Below are positions 46,486-55,663 of a DNA stretch of 64,000 nt, one piece after another. The stretch covers positions 101,540 to 165,539 of the forward strand of contig NZ_LAHA01000002.1 of assembly GCF_002608075.1 (NCBI RefSeq). The letters are read 5' to 3'. A program made the position numbers and the translations under genes. The notes beneath the pieces are model-generated. The model was not told the DNA's origin. It ran no database searches and saw only the letters and a list, made by a program, of their open reading frames with translations. The stretch comes from Nostoc linckia z4 (lineage in GTDB: Bacteria > Cyanobacteriota > Cyanobacteriia > Cyanobacteriales > Nostocaceae). Position 1 is the stretch's first letter. Every line of letters begins with the position of its first letter.

Positions 46486-47066
46486 TTTTTAGAAACCTCT
46501 TTTCGGCAAACGGGACTTAATATCGGACTTTGTCTTAGGTGTCGTGCATTTAAATTGCACATCTTTTGGTGTTGGCTGTTGAGTGTCAAAGGTTAAGGTG
46601 CGAACAAGATCCTTTACCCTAGACCCTGTTCTTGTTTAGAAAACTTCCACCTTTGGGGGACTTCCAAGTAAAAGAATATTCCGTTGCTGGTGTTGACCGT
46701 TGACTGTTAACTCTTGACGGTGAACTGTGAACCGTCAACAGTCAACGACCTAAATCGGAATAATTGATTTTTTGGAGTTCCCTAGCTGATTTTGACAGTT
46801 CTGGGATGCAAGATGACTCGATAAGTTTAGCTAAGGCTTCCTAAAGAGCAGCTTGCAGCCACTTTTTTAATAAATCGTTACTATTCTTTATATATTGTAT
46901 TAATACTGAGGCAATAGTCAAGAGTGAGAATTTGCAGCTATTTAGATTAAATTTACAGGCTCCAGAGAAAGAATAGCTATTTCTAATACAGCTATCGCCT
47001 ATGGATCGGTAGCAAGCTTGAGATTGGCAGGCTACAGTTAAACAAAAAAATTATCAGAGGCGGTAT
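46486..47066. other. Gap between HLIP and ald genes, with MITE-like copy A
   Basis: The two genes diverge here. A MITE-like element occupies 46657-46782. Elsewhere there is no gene or recognised RNA. The ald promoter probably lies near 46990-47060, the HLIP promoter near 46490-46560. Confidence 0.5.
46657..46782. mobile_element. MITE-like element (copy A)
   Basis: The left end is GGGACTTCCAAGTAAAAGAA and the right end TTTTTTGGAGTTCCC (start GGAATAATTGAT). The centre is GTTGACCGTTGACTGTTAAC and its inverse CCGTCAACAGTCAACG. It matches the 134-base copy B at 42358-42491 in both ends and in the heptad core. Confidence 0.75.
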
Positions 47067-48158
47067 ATGGAAATTGGTGTTCCGAAGGAAACTAAAGATT
47101 TAGAATTTCGGGTGGGTTTAAGTCCTTCGAGTGTGCGGGTGTTGCGAGAAAATGGTCATAGTATCTTTGTCCAGACTCAAGCAGGTGATGGTGCTGGATT
47201 TACAGATGAGGACTACGTCAGTGCGGGAGCAGAAATTGTCCCCACAGCAGAAGCGGCTTGGAATCGGGAATTGGTGGTAAAAGTCAAAGAACCGTTAAAA
47301 TCAGAGTATAGTTTTTTGCAAAAAGGGCAAGTATTATTTACTTATTTACACTTAGCAGCAGATCGCAAATTAACAGAACATTTAATTGATTGTGGCACTT
47401 GCGCCATTGCCTACGAAACTGTAGAACAACCAGGTGCTAACAAATTACCTCTGCTGAGTCCCATGAGCGTAATTGCTGGTCGGCTTGCAGTCCAATTTGG
47501 AGCCAGATTTCTAGAACGTCAGCAAGGCGGTAGAGGTGTGCTTTTGGGTGGTGTACCTGGAGTCAAACCGGGTAAAGTGGTAATTCTCGGTGGCGGTGTT
47601 GTGGGCACAGAAGCAGCTAAAATTGCTGTGGGTATGGGTGCTAGCGTCCAAATTTTAGATGTGAACGTCGAGCGGTTATCTTATTTAGAAACCTTATTTG
47701 GCTCTAGAGTGGAATTTCTTTACAGCAACTCAGCTCATATTGAAGCCGCAGTTAAAGAAGCCGACTTGCTCATCGGTGCAGTTTTAGTTCTGGGACGTAG
47801 GGCACCAACTTTAGTATCCCGCGAATTGGTCAAACAAATGCATCCTGGGTCAGTAATAGTTGATGTTGCTGTAGATCAAGGTGGTTGTGTGGAAACGTTA
47901 CATGTCACATCTCACACAAATCCTGTATATATTGAAGAGGGTGTGGTGCATTATGGCGTTCCCAATATGCCAGGAGCCGTACCTTGGACAGCAACTCAGG
48001 CACTCAATAACAGTACATTACCTTATGTTGTGCAGTTAGCGAACTTGGGAATTAAAGCATTAGAAGTAAACCCAGCTTTAGCTAAAGGTGTGAATGTGCA
48101 AAATCATAAATTAGTGCATCCTGCTGTGCAAGAGGTTTTTCCTGATTTAGTGAGTTAG
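47067..48158 (+). CDS. ald: Alanine dehydrogenase
   Basis: The 363-residue enzyme interconverts L-alanine and pyruvate plus ammonium with NAD(H). It has the family start [20 protein letters not shown], the catalytic region [20 protein letters not shown] with FTYLHLAA, the Rossmann [20 protein letters not shown], and the C-terminal [20 protein letters not shown]. In Anabaena-type filaments this enzyme helps catabolise alanine imported into heterocysts. The start at 47067 has GAGG (AGAGGCGGT) a few bases upstream. The last 300 bases before the CRISPR array follow it directly. Confidence 0.96.
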   Translation: MEIGVPKETKDLEFRVGLSPSSVRVLRENGHSIFVQTQAGDGAGFTDEDYVSAGAEIVPTAEAAWNRELVVKVKEPLKSEYSFLQKGQVLFTYLHLAADRKLTEHLIDCGTCAIAYETVEQPGANKLPLLSPMSVIAGRLAVQFGARFLERQQGGRGVLLGGVPGVKPGKVVILGGGVVGTEAAKIAVGMGASVQILDVNVERLSYLETLFGSRVEFLYSNSAHIEAAVKEADLLIGAVLVLGRRAPTLVSRELVKQMHPGSVIVDVAVDQGGCVETLHVTSHTNPVYIEEGVVHYGVPNMPGAVPWTATQALNNSTLPYVVQLANLGIKALEVNPALAKGVNVQNHKLVHPAVQEVFPDLVS

Positions 48159-48461
48159 AAGCTGTGCAAGTGTTGGGCGATCGCCTATGCTAATGGTGGC
48201 AATCTTCATCAATTAGACTAATTTCGTTACCAAATGCGCGGATGGGTAGCTGTAGAAAATCAAAGCCAGCAAAAAATGGCTGCATCTCAATGTGTACAAG
48301 GTTTTGACGACTATAGAACTTTTAAACCATCCGCGCACCTTACGGAGACTGAGTTTCAGCAATTTTGAATTGTTTGACTACCATTTCCTGTGTTATCATT
48401 CTGTACATCCGCGCAACTGCACCTTGAAAACCAAATACAGCAAGTCTTTTTAGTGCCGGCG
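48159..48461 (+). promoter_or_regulatory. Presumed CRISPR leader
   Basis: The 303 bases between ald and the first repeat should be the leader if the array is transcribed rightward. The motif ATCCGCGCA occurs at 48329 (CCATCCGCGCAC) and again near 48407 (CATCCGCGCAACTGCACC), and once inverted near 48236 (TGCGCGGATGG). No cas gene is present. Orientation comes from the repeat end (ATTGAAAC). Confidence 0.5.
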
Positions 48462-50149
48462 ATTGCAATTAACTAAAATCCCTATTAGGGATTGAAACAA
48501 TGACCCAGAGCTTCAGGCAATGCAACAACATTATTGCAATTAACTAAAATCCCTATTAGGGATTGAAACAGATAATTTCTAATGACACAACTTAAGCCAG
48601 TTATTGCAATTAACTAAAATCCCTATTAGGGATTGAAACTTGTGGGTAGGGATTAATCAAATCTTTGTAGCGATTGTAGGATTGCAATTAACTAAAATCC
48701 CTATTAGGGATTGAAACATGCCCCTCTGGGTTGCTTACATGACCTTTAGGCGCAATTGCAATTAACTAAAATCCCTATTAGGGATTGAAACAAAAGGATA
48801 ATGGCTAATGGAACCTTCCTTGCTATTGCAATTAACTAAAATCCCTATTAGGGATTGAAACAGAGAATGCAGAGGACTTATACTTGATGAATCTGATTGC
48901 AATTAACTAAAATCCCTATTAGGGATTGAAACCCATATTTATTATCCTTTTAATATAAATTATTAAATTGCAATTAACTAAAATCCCTATTAGGGATTGA
49001 AACAATATTAACTTGCAAGGAGAGGACAATTTATCACAAATTGCAATTAACTAAAATCCCTATTAGGGATTGAAACAAATCAGAAAAATTAATATACTCA
49101 AATCCCCAATCATTGCAATTAACTAAAATCCCTATTAGGGATTGAAACAATATCAAATCTGCTGTATTAGCAATCTCTAAATATTGCAATTAACTAAAAT
49201 CCCTATTAGGGATTGAAACATCTGCTCTTACTTGAGAAACTGTTCCCGCTTCATTGCAATTAACTAAAATCCCTATTAGGGATTGAAACAAGTACTGAGC
49301 GGTTCCCTGGCTACTACGATCGGATTGCAATTAACTAAAATCCCTATTAGGGATTGAAACACAGACCTTACAAGTGTACCTGTAACCCGTGGAAGATTGC
49401 AATTAACTAAAATCCCTATTAGGGATTGAAACCTGGCTCAGGCTGCCACTTAATCACCACAAAAATATTGCAATTAACTAAAATCCCTATTAGGGATTGA
49501 AACTTGGAAGATGATATTAGAATCGTCGAGGGAGCGAATTGCAATTAACTAAAATCCCTATTAGGGATTGAAACACCTACCACCAGGAATGATTTGAGGG
49601 CATTGCCATTGCAATTAACTAAAATCCCTATTAGGGATTGAAACCTTTGTAGAACAAATTGCGCTGTTCGACCCTGACATCAAAATTGCAATTAACTAAA
49701 ATCCCTATTAGGGATTGAAACATCATGTTGAGCACCCTATCTAAGTGCAGCCAATTATTGCAATTAACTAAAATCCCTATTAGGGATTGAAACATCTTGT
49801 GTGGCATCTCCTTCCTCGGCCCCCAATTGCAATTAACTAAAATCCCTATTAGGGATTGAAACCATAGGGTTTATGCGAGCGAGTGTTGCTAGCGCTTTGG
49901 ATTGCAATTAACTAAAATCCCTATTAGGGATTGAAACGGCTAACCAGAATTAAGCAGAAACCGACTACTAATTGCAATTAACTAAAATCCCTATTAGGGA
50001 TTGAAACATAAAGCACGAGCATCGGATCGATACTTGGCACTATTGCAATTAACTAAAATCCCTATTAGGGATTGAAACGATTTTAATACTTATCGCCAAA
50101 AATTTAAGGCGGATTGCAATTAACTAAAATCCCTATTAGGGATTGAAAC
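48462..50149 (+). CRISPR. CRISPR array, 24 repeats, 23 spacers
   Basis: A 37-base repeat that begins ATTGCAATTAACTAAAATCC and ends TATTAGGGATTGAAAC is present 24 times with no visible variation, at starts 48462, 48533, 48603, 48681, 48755, 48825, 48896, 48966, 49040, 49112, 49183, 49253, 49324, 49396, 49467, 49538, 49608, 49685, 49757, 49826, 49901, 49971, 50042 and 50113. Spacers are 32-41 bases, most 33-35. CCCTATTAGGG inside the repeat can form a small hairpin, and the final ATTGAAAC matches the 8-base 5' tag left by Cas6 in cyanobacterial I-D/III-type systems, so transcription is rightward. No cas gene lies in the window. Spacer targets were not searched. Confidence 0.99.
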
Positions 50150-50471
50150 TCTGATTTTTGAGTTTGTACGAAATAAAAGCCTTGAAGTTACGCGGATTCT
50201 CAATGCAGAGGAAGATATAGCAAGCATTTGAGAACAAGAGGTCTATTGAATAGCGATCGCCATTATGATTGTATCGGTGGAGTACTGGCATTTGAGGTCA
50301 TTTTTGCCTTATCGCCCTCAGACTTAGTACAATATTTCACCCATTCAGTGTATGGCGATCGCTTTCCTCTTTGGATATGCTTTAAGAAGTATTAAAACTA
50401 GGCTCCTATTTTTCGGTATCCGTATCTGAGCGATTGTAATTATTAAACTGACAAACTTGAGAAATTTAACA
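50150..50471. other. Gap after the CRISPR array
   Basis: Some HIP1-like GCGATCGC sites (near 50255 and 50356) lie in this 322-base stretch. No degenerate terminal repeat, cas gene or other recognised feature is present. It includes the promoter of the next small gene. Confidence 0.5.
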
Positions 50472-50864
50472 ATGAAATCCTTTTCTATTCCCTTAATTGT
50501 TGTAATGAGCGCACTTGCTCTTCCCCAGAGTGCCTATGGTAACGAACAGAATGTCCCAAATGCAACAAGCGATGGCAATCAGGCTGAAGCTTTATTGACT
50601 CAACCCGCCTCCATTAATACTAAGTGGAGAAATTTTAGCGGACAGACTTTTAATCTCAGACCAACTTCTCAATCTATTTCAGGAGTCCAAGACCAAGAAT
50701 GTGCAAAAATCAACCCCCTGGAAATCCTCAATAACCCGGAGTCATTCTTCAAGGAATGTCCGCAGCTAACAAACGCCCGAAGAAATCAAAATTATGAACC
50801 AGTTGAATATTTCAAGGTTCCTAAACTTGATTCTGGCATTAAACTAACAGTGACTCAATTTTAA
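50472..50864 (+). CDS. Small secreted protein, 130 residues
   Basis: The protein opens with a signal peptide MKSFSIPLIVVMSALALPQS with AYG/N as the likely cleavage site. The mature part (~105 residues) has a central ECAKINPLEILNNPESFFKE with two cysteines about 20 residues apart (in QECAK and KECPQ), which could form a disulfide, and is otherwise hydrophilic. No family is recognised. The ATG at 50472 is chosen over one at 50457 because it gives a clean signal peptide. It follows the CRISPR array and is the only gene between the array and the convergent methyltransferase gene. Confidence 0.65.
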   Translation: MKSFSIPLIVVMSALALPQSAYGNEQNVPNATSDGNQAEALLTQPASINTKWRNFSGQTFNLRPTSQSISGVQDQECAKINPLEILNNPESFFKECPQLTNARRNQNYEPVEYFKVPKLDSGIKLTVTQF

Positions 50865-51322
50865 TTATAAAAAGTCTGCGATTCCCAGTTAACTGAGGTA
50901 TCGATAATATTTTTAAACCCTCCAGGGACGCGGAGATTTCTACCTCAGCACACTAGGAAACGCTATATCTTATAATAATTGATACAAAAAAATGCATGAG
51001 ATATTTATGCTGGCTGCTTTAGAGGTTGTTTGAAAAGTGATTGGCTGTGATTTTAATTACGTTCTTACCCCCCTTAGTCCCCCCTTGTAAAGGGGGGAAA
51101 CAAGAAAAATCCAGTCCCCTCCCCTTTCCAAGGGGAGGGCTAGGGAGGGGTAAAAAAGATTTGATACATCAATCATGACTTTTCAAACATGCTCTTAGAA
51201 CAAAGCAAAAAAGCTTTATCTCAATGTTTACCGAACCCATCAGTGAAATGTGTTTGCGGTTAACAGTCAACAGTCAACAGTCAACTACCACCAGTAGTTT
51301 TTTTTAGCGCGCATTAGCTGAT
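50865..51322. other. Gap with a palindromic element and heptads
   Basis: This gap contains the palindromic element at 51022-51196 and a GTTAACAGTCAACAGTCAAC repeat near 51258. The two adjacent genes converge on it, so it may also serve as terminator. Confidence 0.55.
51022..51196. mobile_element. MITE-like element with inverted ends
   Basis: GAGGTTGTTTGAAAAGTGAT at the left and ACTTTTCAAACATGCTC at the right are inverted repeats. Inside are CCCCCCTTAGTCCCCCCTTG followed by TAAAGGGGGGAAA, and CCCTCCCCTTTCCAAGGGGA, forming strong internal hairpins. No coding capacity. Confidence 0.7.
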
Positions 51323-52165
51323 TTATTTACTACCGCACAGCAAGCCGAACCGAATTAACCCGCGCTGATAACCGCGACGCATTAACCCCAGTGAAAGCGC
51401 CCCTTGAATGGTAGTCCAACCAGCGTTGAGTAAACCCCAAAGGGCTTGGGGAGTAAAAGCGGAATCAATGACTACATCCCAAAATGGTGCTACAGCCTGC
51501 GACCAATCAGCAGTGCGGATATTGTTTAATGGTAATTCACGGGCGATCGCTTCATACTCCGGTAAAGAAATTACATAAGGCAAACAATAAACTCGATAAA
51601 TATCCTGTAAGTGCTTTTCCTCATCTGGCGTTAGTGGTGACTCAGCAGTTGGTCGATGACACCAAGTCACCATAATAAACGTACCACCAGGCTTCAGCAC
51701 CCGATAACACTCTTGCATAAACTTGGTTTTATCTGGCATGTGTTCGCCACTTTCCAACGACCAAACCAAGTCAAAATAATTATCATCAAAAGGCATTTCT
51801 TGGGCATTGGCCACCTGGAATTTGGTTCTTTCACCCAAATTCGCCTCTAGGGCACGTTCTTTTGCTCTGGCGGCTTGTACGGGGCTTAATGTAATCCCTG
51901 TAGCTTCAGCATGAAACTTTTCTGTCAAGTATAAAGAACTACCCCCAATGCCACAACCCACATCCAAAATATTTTCAGCCGCCTCCACCTTTGCCCAACT
52001 GAGTAATTCTTCAATTAAGTCAATTTGTGCTTGACGACGGTTTTTTTTCTCCCCACCATCAGCCCCATAGTAGCCGTGGTGCATATGTTCTCCCCAAATC
52101 TGTTCCCAAAGACCAGAGGAAGCATCGTAGAATTGTTGAATTTGCTGGTATGGTGTTGCACTCAT
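51323..52165 (-). CDS. Tocopherol-type SAM-dependent C-methyltransferase
   Basis: The 280-residue protein has the SAM motif ILDVGCGIGGSSLYLTEKFH (about 66-85), then ATGITLSPVQAARAKERA, and VWSLESGEHMPDKTKFMQEC, as in gamma-tocopherol methyltransferase and the related sterol/tocopherol group. In cyanobacteria such enzymes methylate the chromanol ring to make alpha-tocopherol, an antioxidant of membranes. The N-terminal YDASSGLWEQIWGEHMHHGY is the family hallmark. No membrane segment or transit sequence is seen. It stands alone, convergent with the small secreted-protein gene. Substrate specificity (gamma-tocopherol or another phenol) was not determined. Confidence 0.85.
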   Translation of the reverse strand: MSATPYQQIQQFYDASSGLWEQIWGEHMHHGYYGADGGEKKNRRQAQIDLIEELLSWAKVEAAENILDVGCGIGGSSLYLTEKFHAEATGITLSPVQAARAKERALEANLGERTKFQVANAQEMPFDDNYFDLVWSLESGEHMPDKTKFMQECYRVLKPGGTFIMVTWCHRPTAESPLTPDEEKHLQDIYRVYCLPYVISLPEYEAIARELPLNNIRTADWSQAVAPFWDVVIDSAFTPQALWGLLNAGWTTIQGALSLGLMRRGYQRGLIRFGLLCGSK

Positions 52166-52627
52166 GAAAAAGTAGTCTCAAGATAAAGCATTGTTTAAAA
52201 AAACATATTCGTTAGGCTACCATGTATGTTTTTAATTAAATAAGGGTATTTTTGTTCCAGAGAAAGTAAGCCATGATATATCCTCATGGGAAACATTTCT
52301 CAACTTTACCTCAATCAACTGTTCTGAGCTTAATTTATACCATTGAAGAAGAATACAGAATACAGAATTCAGAATTCAGAATTCAGAATCAAGACGCTCG
52401 AAGACCCAATACTGATTGTAGACCACCAAATCTACGATTTTGTGGGGGTGCAAAAACGCTGATTATTCAGACGCCAGTCGCACAAAATACCCGACTGAAT
52501 TCTGACTCTTGACTTCTGAATTCTTTTTGATAATTACAAATAATGCTAAAAACTCAAGCATGTACCAATCGATATTAATTTAGCTTTATTAATGTGTGAA
52601 TTTTGAAATTTGAATTTTAAATTTATT
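52166..52627. other. Gap with palindrome-ended element before the TrkH gene
   Basis: From about 52358 to 52523 lies a shorter copy of the GAATTCAG family (AGAATTCAGAATTCAGAATC ... CTGAATTCTGACTCTTGACT), with core TACTGATTGTAGACCACCAA. No gene is found in the rest of the gap. The two flanking genes diverge. Confidence 0.6.
52358..52523. mobile_element. Palindrome-ended dispersed element, shorter copy
   Basis: The ends AGAATTCAGAATTCAGAATC and TGACTTCTGAATTCTTTTTG are inverted, and the centre (TGATTGTAGACCACCAAAT, CCAGTCGCACAAAATACCCG) corresponds to that of the copy at 43867-44168. No transposase is present. Confidence 0.6.
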
Positions 52628-53962
52628 ATGACTGTTGCTCGGACAATTTGTTTGGGATTTTTGGCTGTCATTGCTATAGGGACTATCTTATTGATGATGC
52701 CTTTTTCCACTAGCAGTGGTACGTGGAATAACTTTATTGTGGCATTATTCACCTCTACGTCCGCAGTTTGCGTTACAGGTTTATCAGTAGTTGACCCTGG
52801 TACTTATTTTTCCTTTTGGGGTCAGTTGTTTATTGCCCTATTAGCTCAGGTTGGCGGATTGGGTTATATGACAACTACCACATTTCTGATTTTGCTCATA
52901 GGGCGTAAGTTTGATATGCGGCAAAAAATCGCAATTCAACAGGCTTTAGACCGACCGGGAATGAGTGGTAGTAGCCAAGTTATCCGCTCAATTATTGCCA
53001 CAACATTGATTTTTGAAATTACTGGTGTCTTTTTACTTTTGCTGGCTTTTGTTCCTGAATATGGTTGGCAAAATGGACTGTGGTTAGCGATTTTTCATAG
53101 TATCAATGCTTGGAATAATGCCGGATTTAGTTTATTTAAAGATAACTTGATTGGCTATCAGTCATCTTTCTTAGTAGTCTTCACCATCACAACGTTGATT
53201 ATTTTTGGTGGCATAGGCTATCAAGTAATATTAGAAATGTATCTTTGGTTGCGCGATCGCATTTTAAGAAAAACTAGTTGCCAAATATTTTCCCTAGACT
53301 TTAAAGTTGCCACCAGCACAACAATTATCTTGTTAATTCTCGGAACTATTGCGTTTTTCTGTATAGAAGTAAGAAATCCTGCAACATTTGGTTCGTTAAA
53401 TTTCTACGACCAAATATTAGTAGCTTGGTTTCAATCAGTTACACCGAGAACTGCTGGCTTTAACACCATTGACATTAGCAAAATGACCACAGCTGGTTTA
53501 TTTATTACAATTGCCCTCATGTTTATTGGTGCGAGTCCAGGTGGTACGGGAGGGGGTATGAAAACAACAACCCTGAGAGTCTTAACTAGTTGCACCAAAG
53601 CAATTCTACAGGGCAAAGAAGAAGTTTTATTATACGAACGCAAGATAGCAATATCTTTAATTTTGAAAGCCGTGGGTGTATTAGTGGGTTCGGTAACCAC
53701 ACTGATTTTAGCGACTACTTTAATCAGTCTCACAGATCCAACTTTGGATTTTATTCAAATTTTGTTTGAAGTAGTATCAGCCTTCGCCACCGTAGGACTT
53801 TCCACAGGTATCACAGGAACCGTATCCATAGCAGCCAAACTAATCTTAATTATCACCATGTACGTTGGACGAGTAGGTGTTTTGCTACTAATGTCCGCCA
53901 TACTAGGAGATCCGCGGCCTACTAGAATTCATTATCCGGAAGAAAACTTACTGGTGGGATGA
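52628..53962 (+). CDS. TrkH/KtrB-type potassium (or sodium) transporter
   Basis: The 444-residue membrane protein has four repeats of the TrkH/Ktr channel type, each with a selectivity-filter-like loop: ALFTSTSAVCVTGLSVVDPG, IFHSINAWNNAGFSLF, SVTPRTAGFNTIDISK and VVSAFATVGLSTGITG. Membrane segments fill the spans between them. It should import K+ with a regulatory partner of the KtrA/TrkA type; none is encoded next to it. The ATG at 52628 is chosen over a TTG at 52610. No catalytic domain is fused. The downstream spacer is filled with heptads. Confidence 0.9.
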   Translation: MTVARTICLGFLAVIAIGTILLMMPFSTSSGTWNNFIVALFTSTSAVCVTGLSVVDPGTYFSFWGQLFIALLAQVGGLGYMTTTTFLILLIGRKFDMRQKIAIQQALDRPGMSGSSQVIRSIIATTLIFEITGVFLLLLAFVPEYGWQNGLWLAIFHSINAWNNAGFSLFKDNLIGYQSSFLVVFTITTLIIFGGIGYQVILEMYLWLRDRILRKTSCQIFSLDFKVATSTTIILLILGTIAFFCIEVRNPATFGSLNFYDQILVAWFQSVTPRTAGFNTIDISKMTTAGLFITIALMFIGASPGGTGGGMKTTTLRVLTSCTKAILQGKEEVLLYERKIAISLILKAVGVLVGSVTTLILATTLISLTDPTLDFIQILFEVVSAFATVGLSTGITGTVSIAAKLILIITMYVGRVGVLLLMSAILGDPRPTRIHYPEENLLVG

Positions 53963-54075
53963 GGGAGATGAGGGAGACGAGGGAGATGGGGAGATGGGGA
54001 GACAAGGGAGAATAACTCCAAACTCCTAACTCCAAACTCCAAACTCATAACTCCTAACTCCAAACTCCAAACTCT
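53961..54075. repeat. Heptad repeats after the TrkH gene
   Basis: GGGAGATGAGGGAGACGAGG runs into ACTCCTAACTCCAAACTCC-type units from just after the stop codon. It is the same repeat type as at 24152. No other feature is present. Confidence 0.8.
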
Positions 54076-54175
54076 TGCAAAAATCTTTCAAAGACTACTG
54101 CCGAGTATCCAGGGAACACACTAAAAACTTACTATTAGATTTTCTCATTAAGTAGTTCAGGTCTTACTATCGACC

Positions 54176-54835
54176 TCAGCAAAACTTGGGGTTAATTATT
54201 GGTACTTCTTTAAAACTTTCTGGTGGTTGGGGGTCTAAACCTTTGTCAGCAAAATGCTTATTCATCAGTGCTGGGACTTGTGATGCTTGAATTTGGCTGT
54301 AGCGGGTTTTATCGGGCATAACTACATTTGGCCCGCCTTTGCAGTTTTTCATACAACCAGTGCCCTTGATTGTAACTTGGTCTTCTAAACCGCGATCGCT
54401 TAAAGCAGCTTCTAAAGCCTGACAAACTCCTCTACCACCGCGTTTCATGCAATCAGACTTTTGACACACCAAAATTGTTGCTTTCGTCTTCGGTGGTCTT
54501 ACCTTCCCACTATCAATTGATGGGGGTTCTTGTGGTGCAGCAATAGCTTGAACTCTCGCCATTTCAGAACGCGCCGCCATCACTCGTTCGGCTTTCAGTG
54601 TAACTTTGTCTTTTTTTATATCGTATTTTTTGTAACCAAAAACTTGTAGCCAAGTACCTCGTGGTAGCCGCAAATCAAAAGCAGCCCGTAAATGTTTAGC
54701 CAGTTTCACATAACATTCACCCTCATGAGTACTCAGCAATAAGCCCTTTAGCTTATAACCATCTTTCATAACAAAATCAATAAACCTGCCCTCAAGGCAA
54801 AATTCCGATACTTCTAAACTCTGACATGCACCCAT
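54176..54835 (-). CDS. Thioredoxin-like [2Fe-2S] ferredoxin domain protein
   Basis: The 219-residue protein has an N-terminal domain (about 1-100) of unknown function with GRFIDFVMKDGYKLKGLLLS, and a C-terminal thioredoxin-like ferredoxin domain (about 116-205) with C124, C129, C161 and C165 in LVCQKSDCMK and KGTGCMKNC. This is the pattern of NuoE/HoxE-type and Azotobacter-type 2Fe-2S domains. It would carry electrons; the partner is unknown. A further cysteine, C138, lies between the ligand pairs. It lies about 80 bases downstream of the Asr1405-like gene on the same strand, so the two may be cotranscribed. Confidence 0.85.
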   Translation of the reverse strand: MGACQSLEVSEFCLEGRFIDFVMKDGYKLKGLLLSTHEGECYVKLAKHLRAAFDLRLPRGTWLQVFGYKKYDIKKDKVTLKAERVMAARSEMARVQAIAAPQEPPSIDSGKVRPPKTKATILVCQKSDCMKRGGRGVCQALEAALSDRGLEDQVTIKGTGCMKNCKGGPNVVMPDKTRYSQIQASQVPALMNKHFADKGLDPQPPESFKEVPIINPKFC

Positions 54836-54911
54836 TTTTTAACCTCCTTTTAACTCATACAAGCTAGCTACAGCGATTTTTTCAGCACCAGGTAAAAATT
54901 GGCCACGTAGA

Positions 54912-55184
54912 TTAAGGCTTTTGATAACGACTTTTCCAGCAGCATTCAAGAGTCGAGATTTGGTCTTGACGAGAAACTGCAAATCGCCGCATCACACTCC
55001 AAAGTTGAATAGCCGCAGTGGGAGAACTAATTTCAACTTGTAATGGCTGATTAGTCACACAACTACACGGAATGTCCAACTCCTGTAGCCGTTGATAGAC
55101 TTGCCAACGGTCTGCCCAATTAACTTCTACAACGTGTTTTTTTTCGACTTCTGAACTAGACGATTTCAAGAGAATTGCCCTCAA
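54912..55184 (-). CDS. Conserved cyanobacterial hypothetical (Asr1405/Asl0597-like), 90 residues
   Basis: The sequence VVEVNWADRWQVYQRLQELD followed by IPCSCVTNQPLQVEISSPTA is recalled from a small conserved cyanobacterial family known by locus names (Asr1405/Asl0597). It is soluble, with three cysteines. The function is unknown. The gene lies just upstream of the ferredoxin-like gene, on the same strand. The first 15 residues are uncertain; an internal start would shorten it little. Confidence 0.65.
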   Translation of the reverse strand: MRAILLKSSSSEVEKKHVVEVNWADRWQVYQRLQELDIPCSCVTNQPLQVEISSPTAAIQLWSVMRRFAVSRQDQISTLECCWKSRYQKP

Positions 55185-55317
55185 AGTGCAACAAACTTGC
55201 AGTAAATACCGCGATATAACTTCTTACTTTTGGAAAGTCATGGGAGTTTAACCTCTTAAAACCAGCATACCTTAAGTGCAAACAATTCTCATTAACTTTG
55301 AAAAAAAATAATTGCTG

Positions 55318-55506
55318 GGGATGGGGCATTGGGCATGGGGCATTGGGCATTGGGTATGGGGCATTGGGCATTGGGCATTGGGCATTGGGCATTGGGAGTT
55401 AGGAGTTAGGAGTTAGGAGTTAGGAGTGAGGAGTTAAGGATTATTTTCCTTGTCCCGTTGTCCTCTTCTCTCCCTCCCCATGCCCTATGCCCAATGCCCC
55501 ATGCCC
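55318..55506. repeat. Short tandem repeat block in the gap before dps
   Basis: GGGGCATTGGGCATGGGGCA and TGGGCATTGGGCATTGGG are followed by GGAGTTAGGAGTTAGGAG and then the inverse CCCATGCCCTATGCCCAATG. The rest of the 479-base gap (to 55663) contains an AT-rich dps promoter area with TATAAAG near 55614. Confidence 0.85.
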
Positions 55507-55663
55507 CAATCTCTGACATTCAACAAATAAATAAAATGATAATTTTTCTAGCTAATAATTAAAAATTTCGTCATAGCAAATAGGCCTTGCCATTATTATG
55601 AAAATGTTAGTATATAAAGACTAAGCAGTTAAAAACTGTAACTGTTAAAGAGCGAGGAGAACA

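Noticed and set aside
46658-46784. Possibility that the elements at 42358 and 46657 are small RNA genes
   Set aside because: Shared inverted ends and heptad cores fit a dispersed repeat better; no promoter seen.
48462-50149. Check for cas genes next to the CRISPR array
   Set aside because: Neighbouring frames are ald and a small secreted protein; none resembles a Cas protein.
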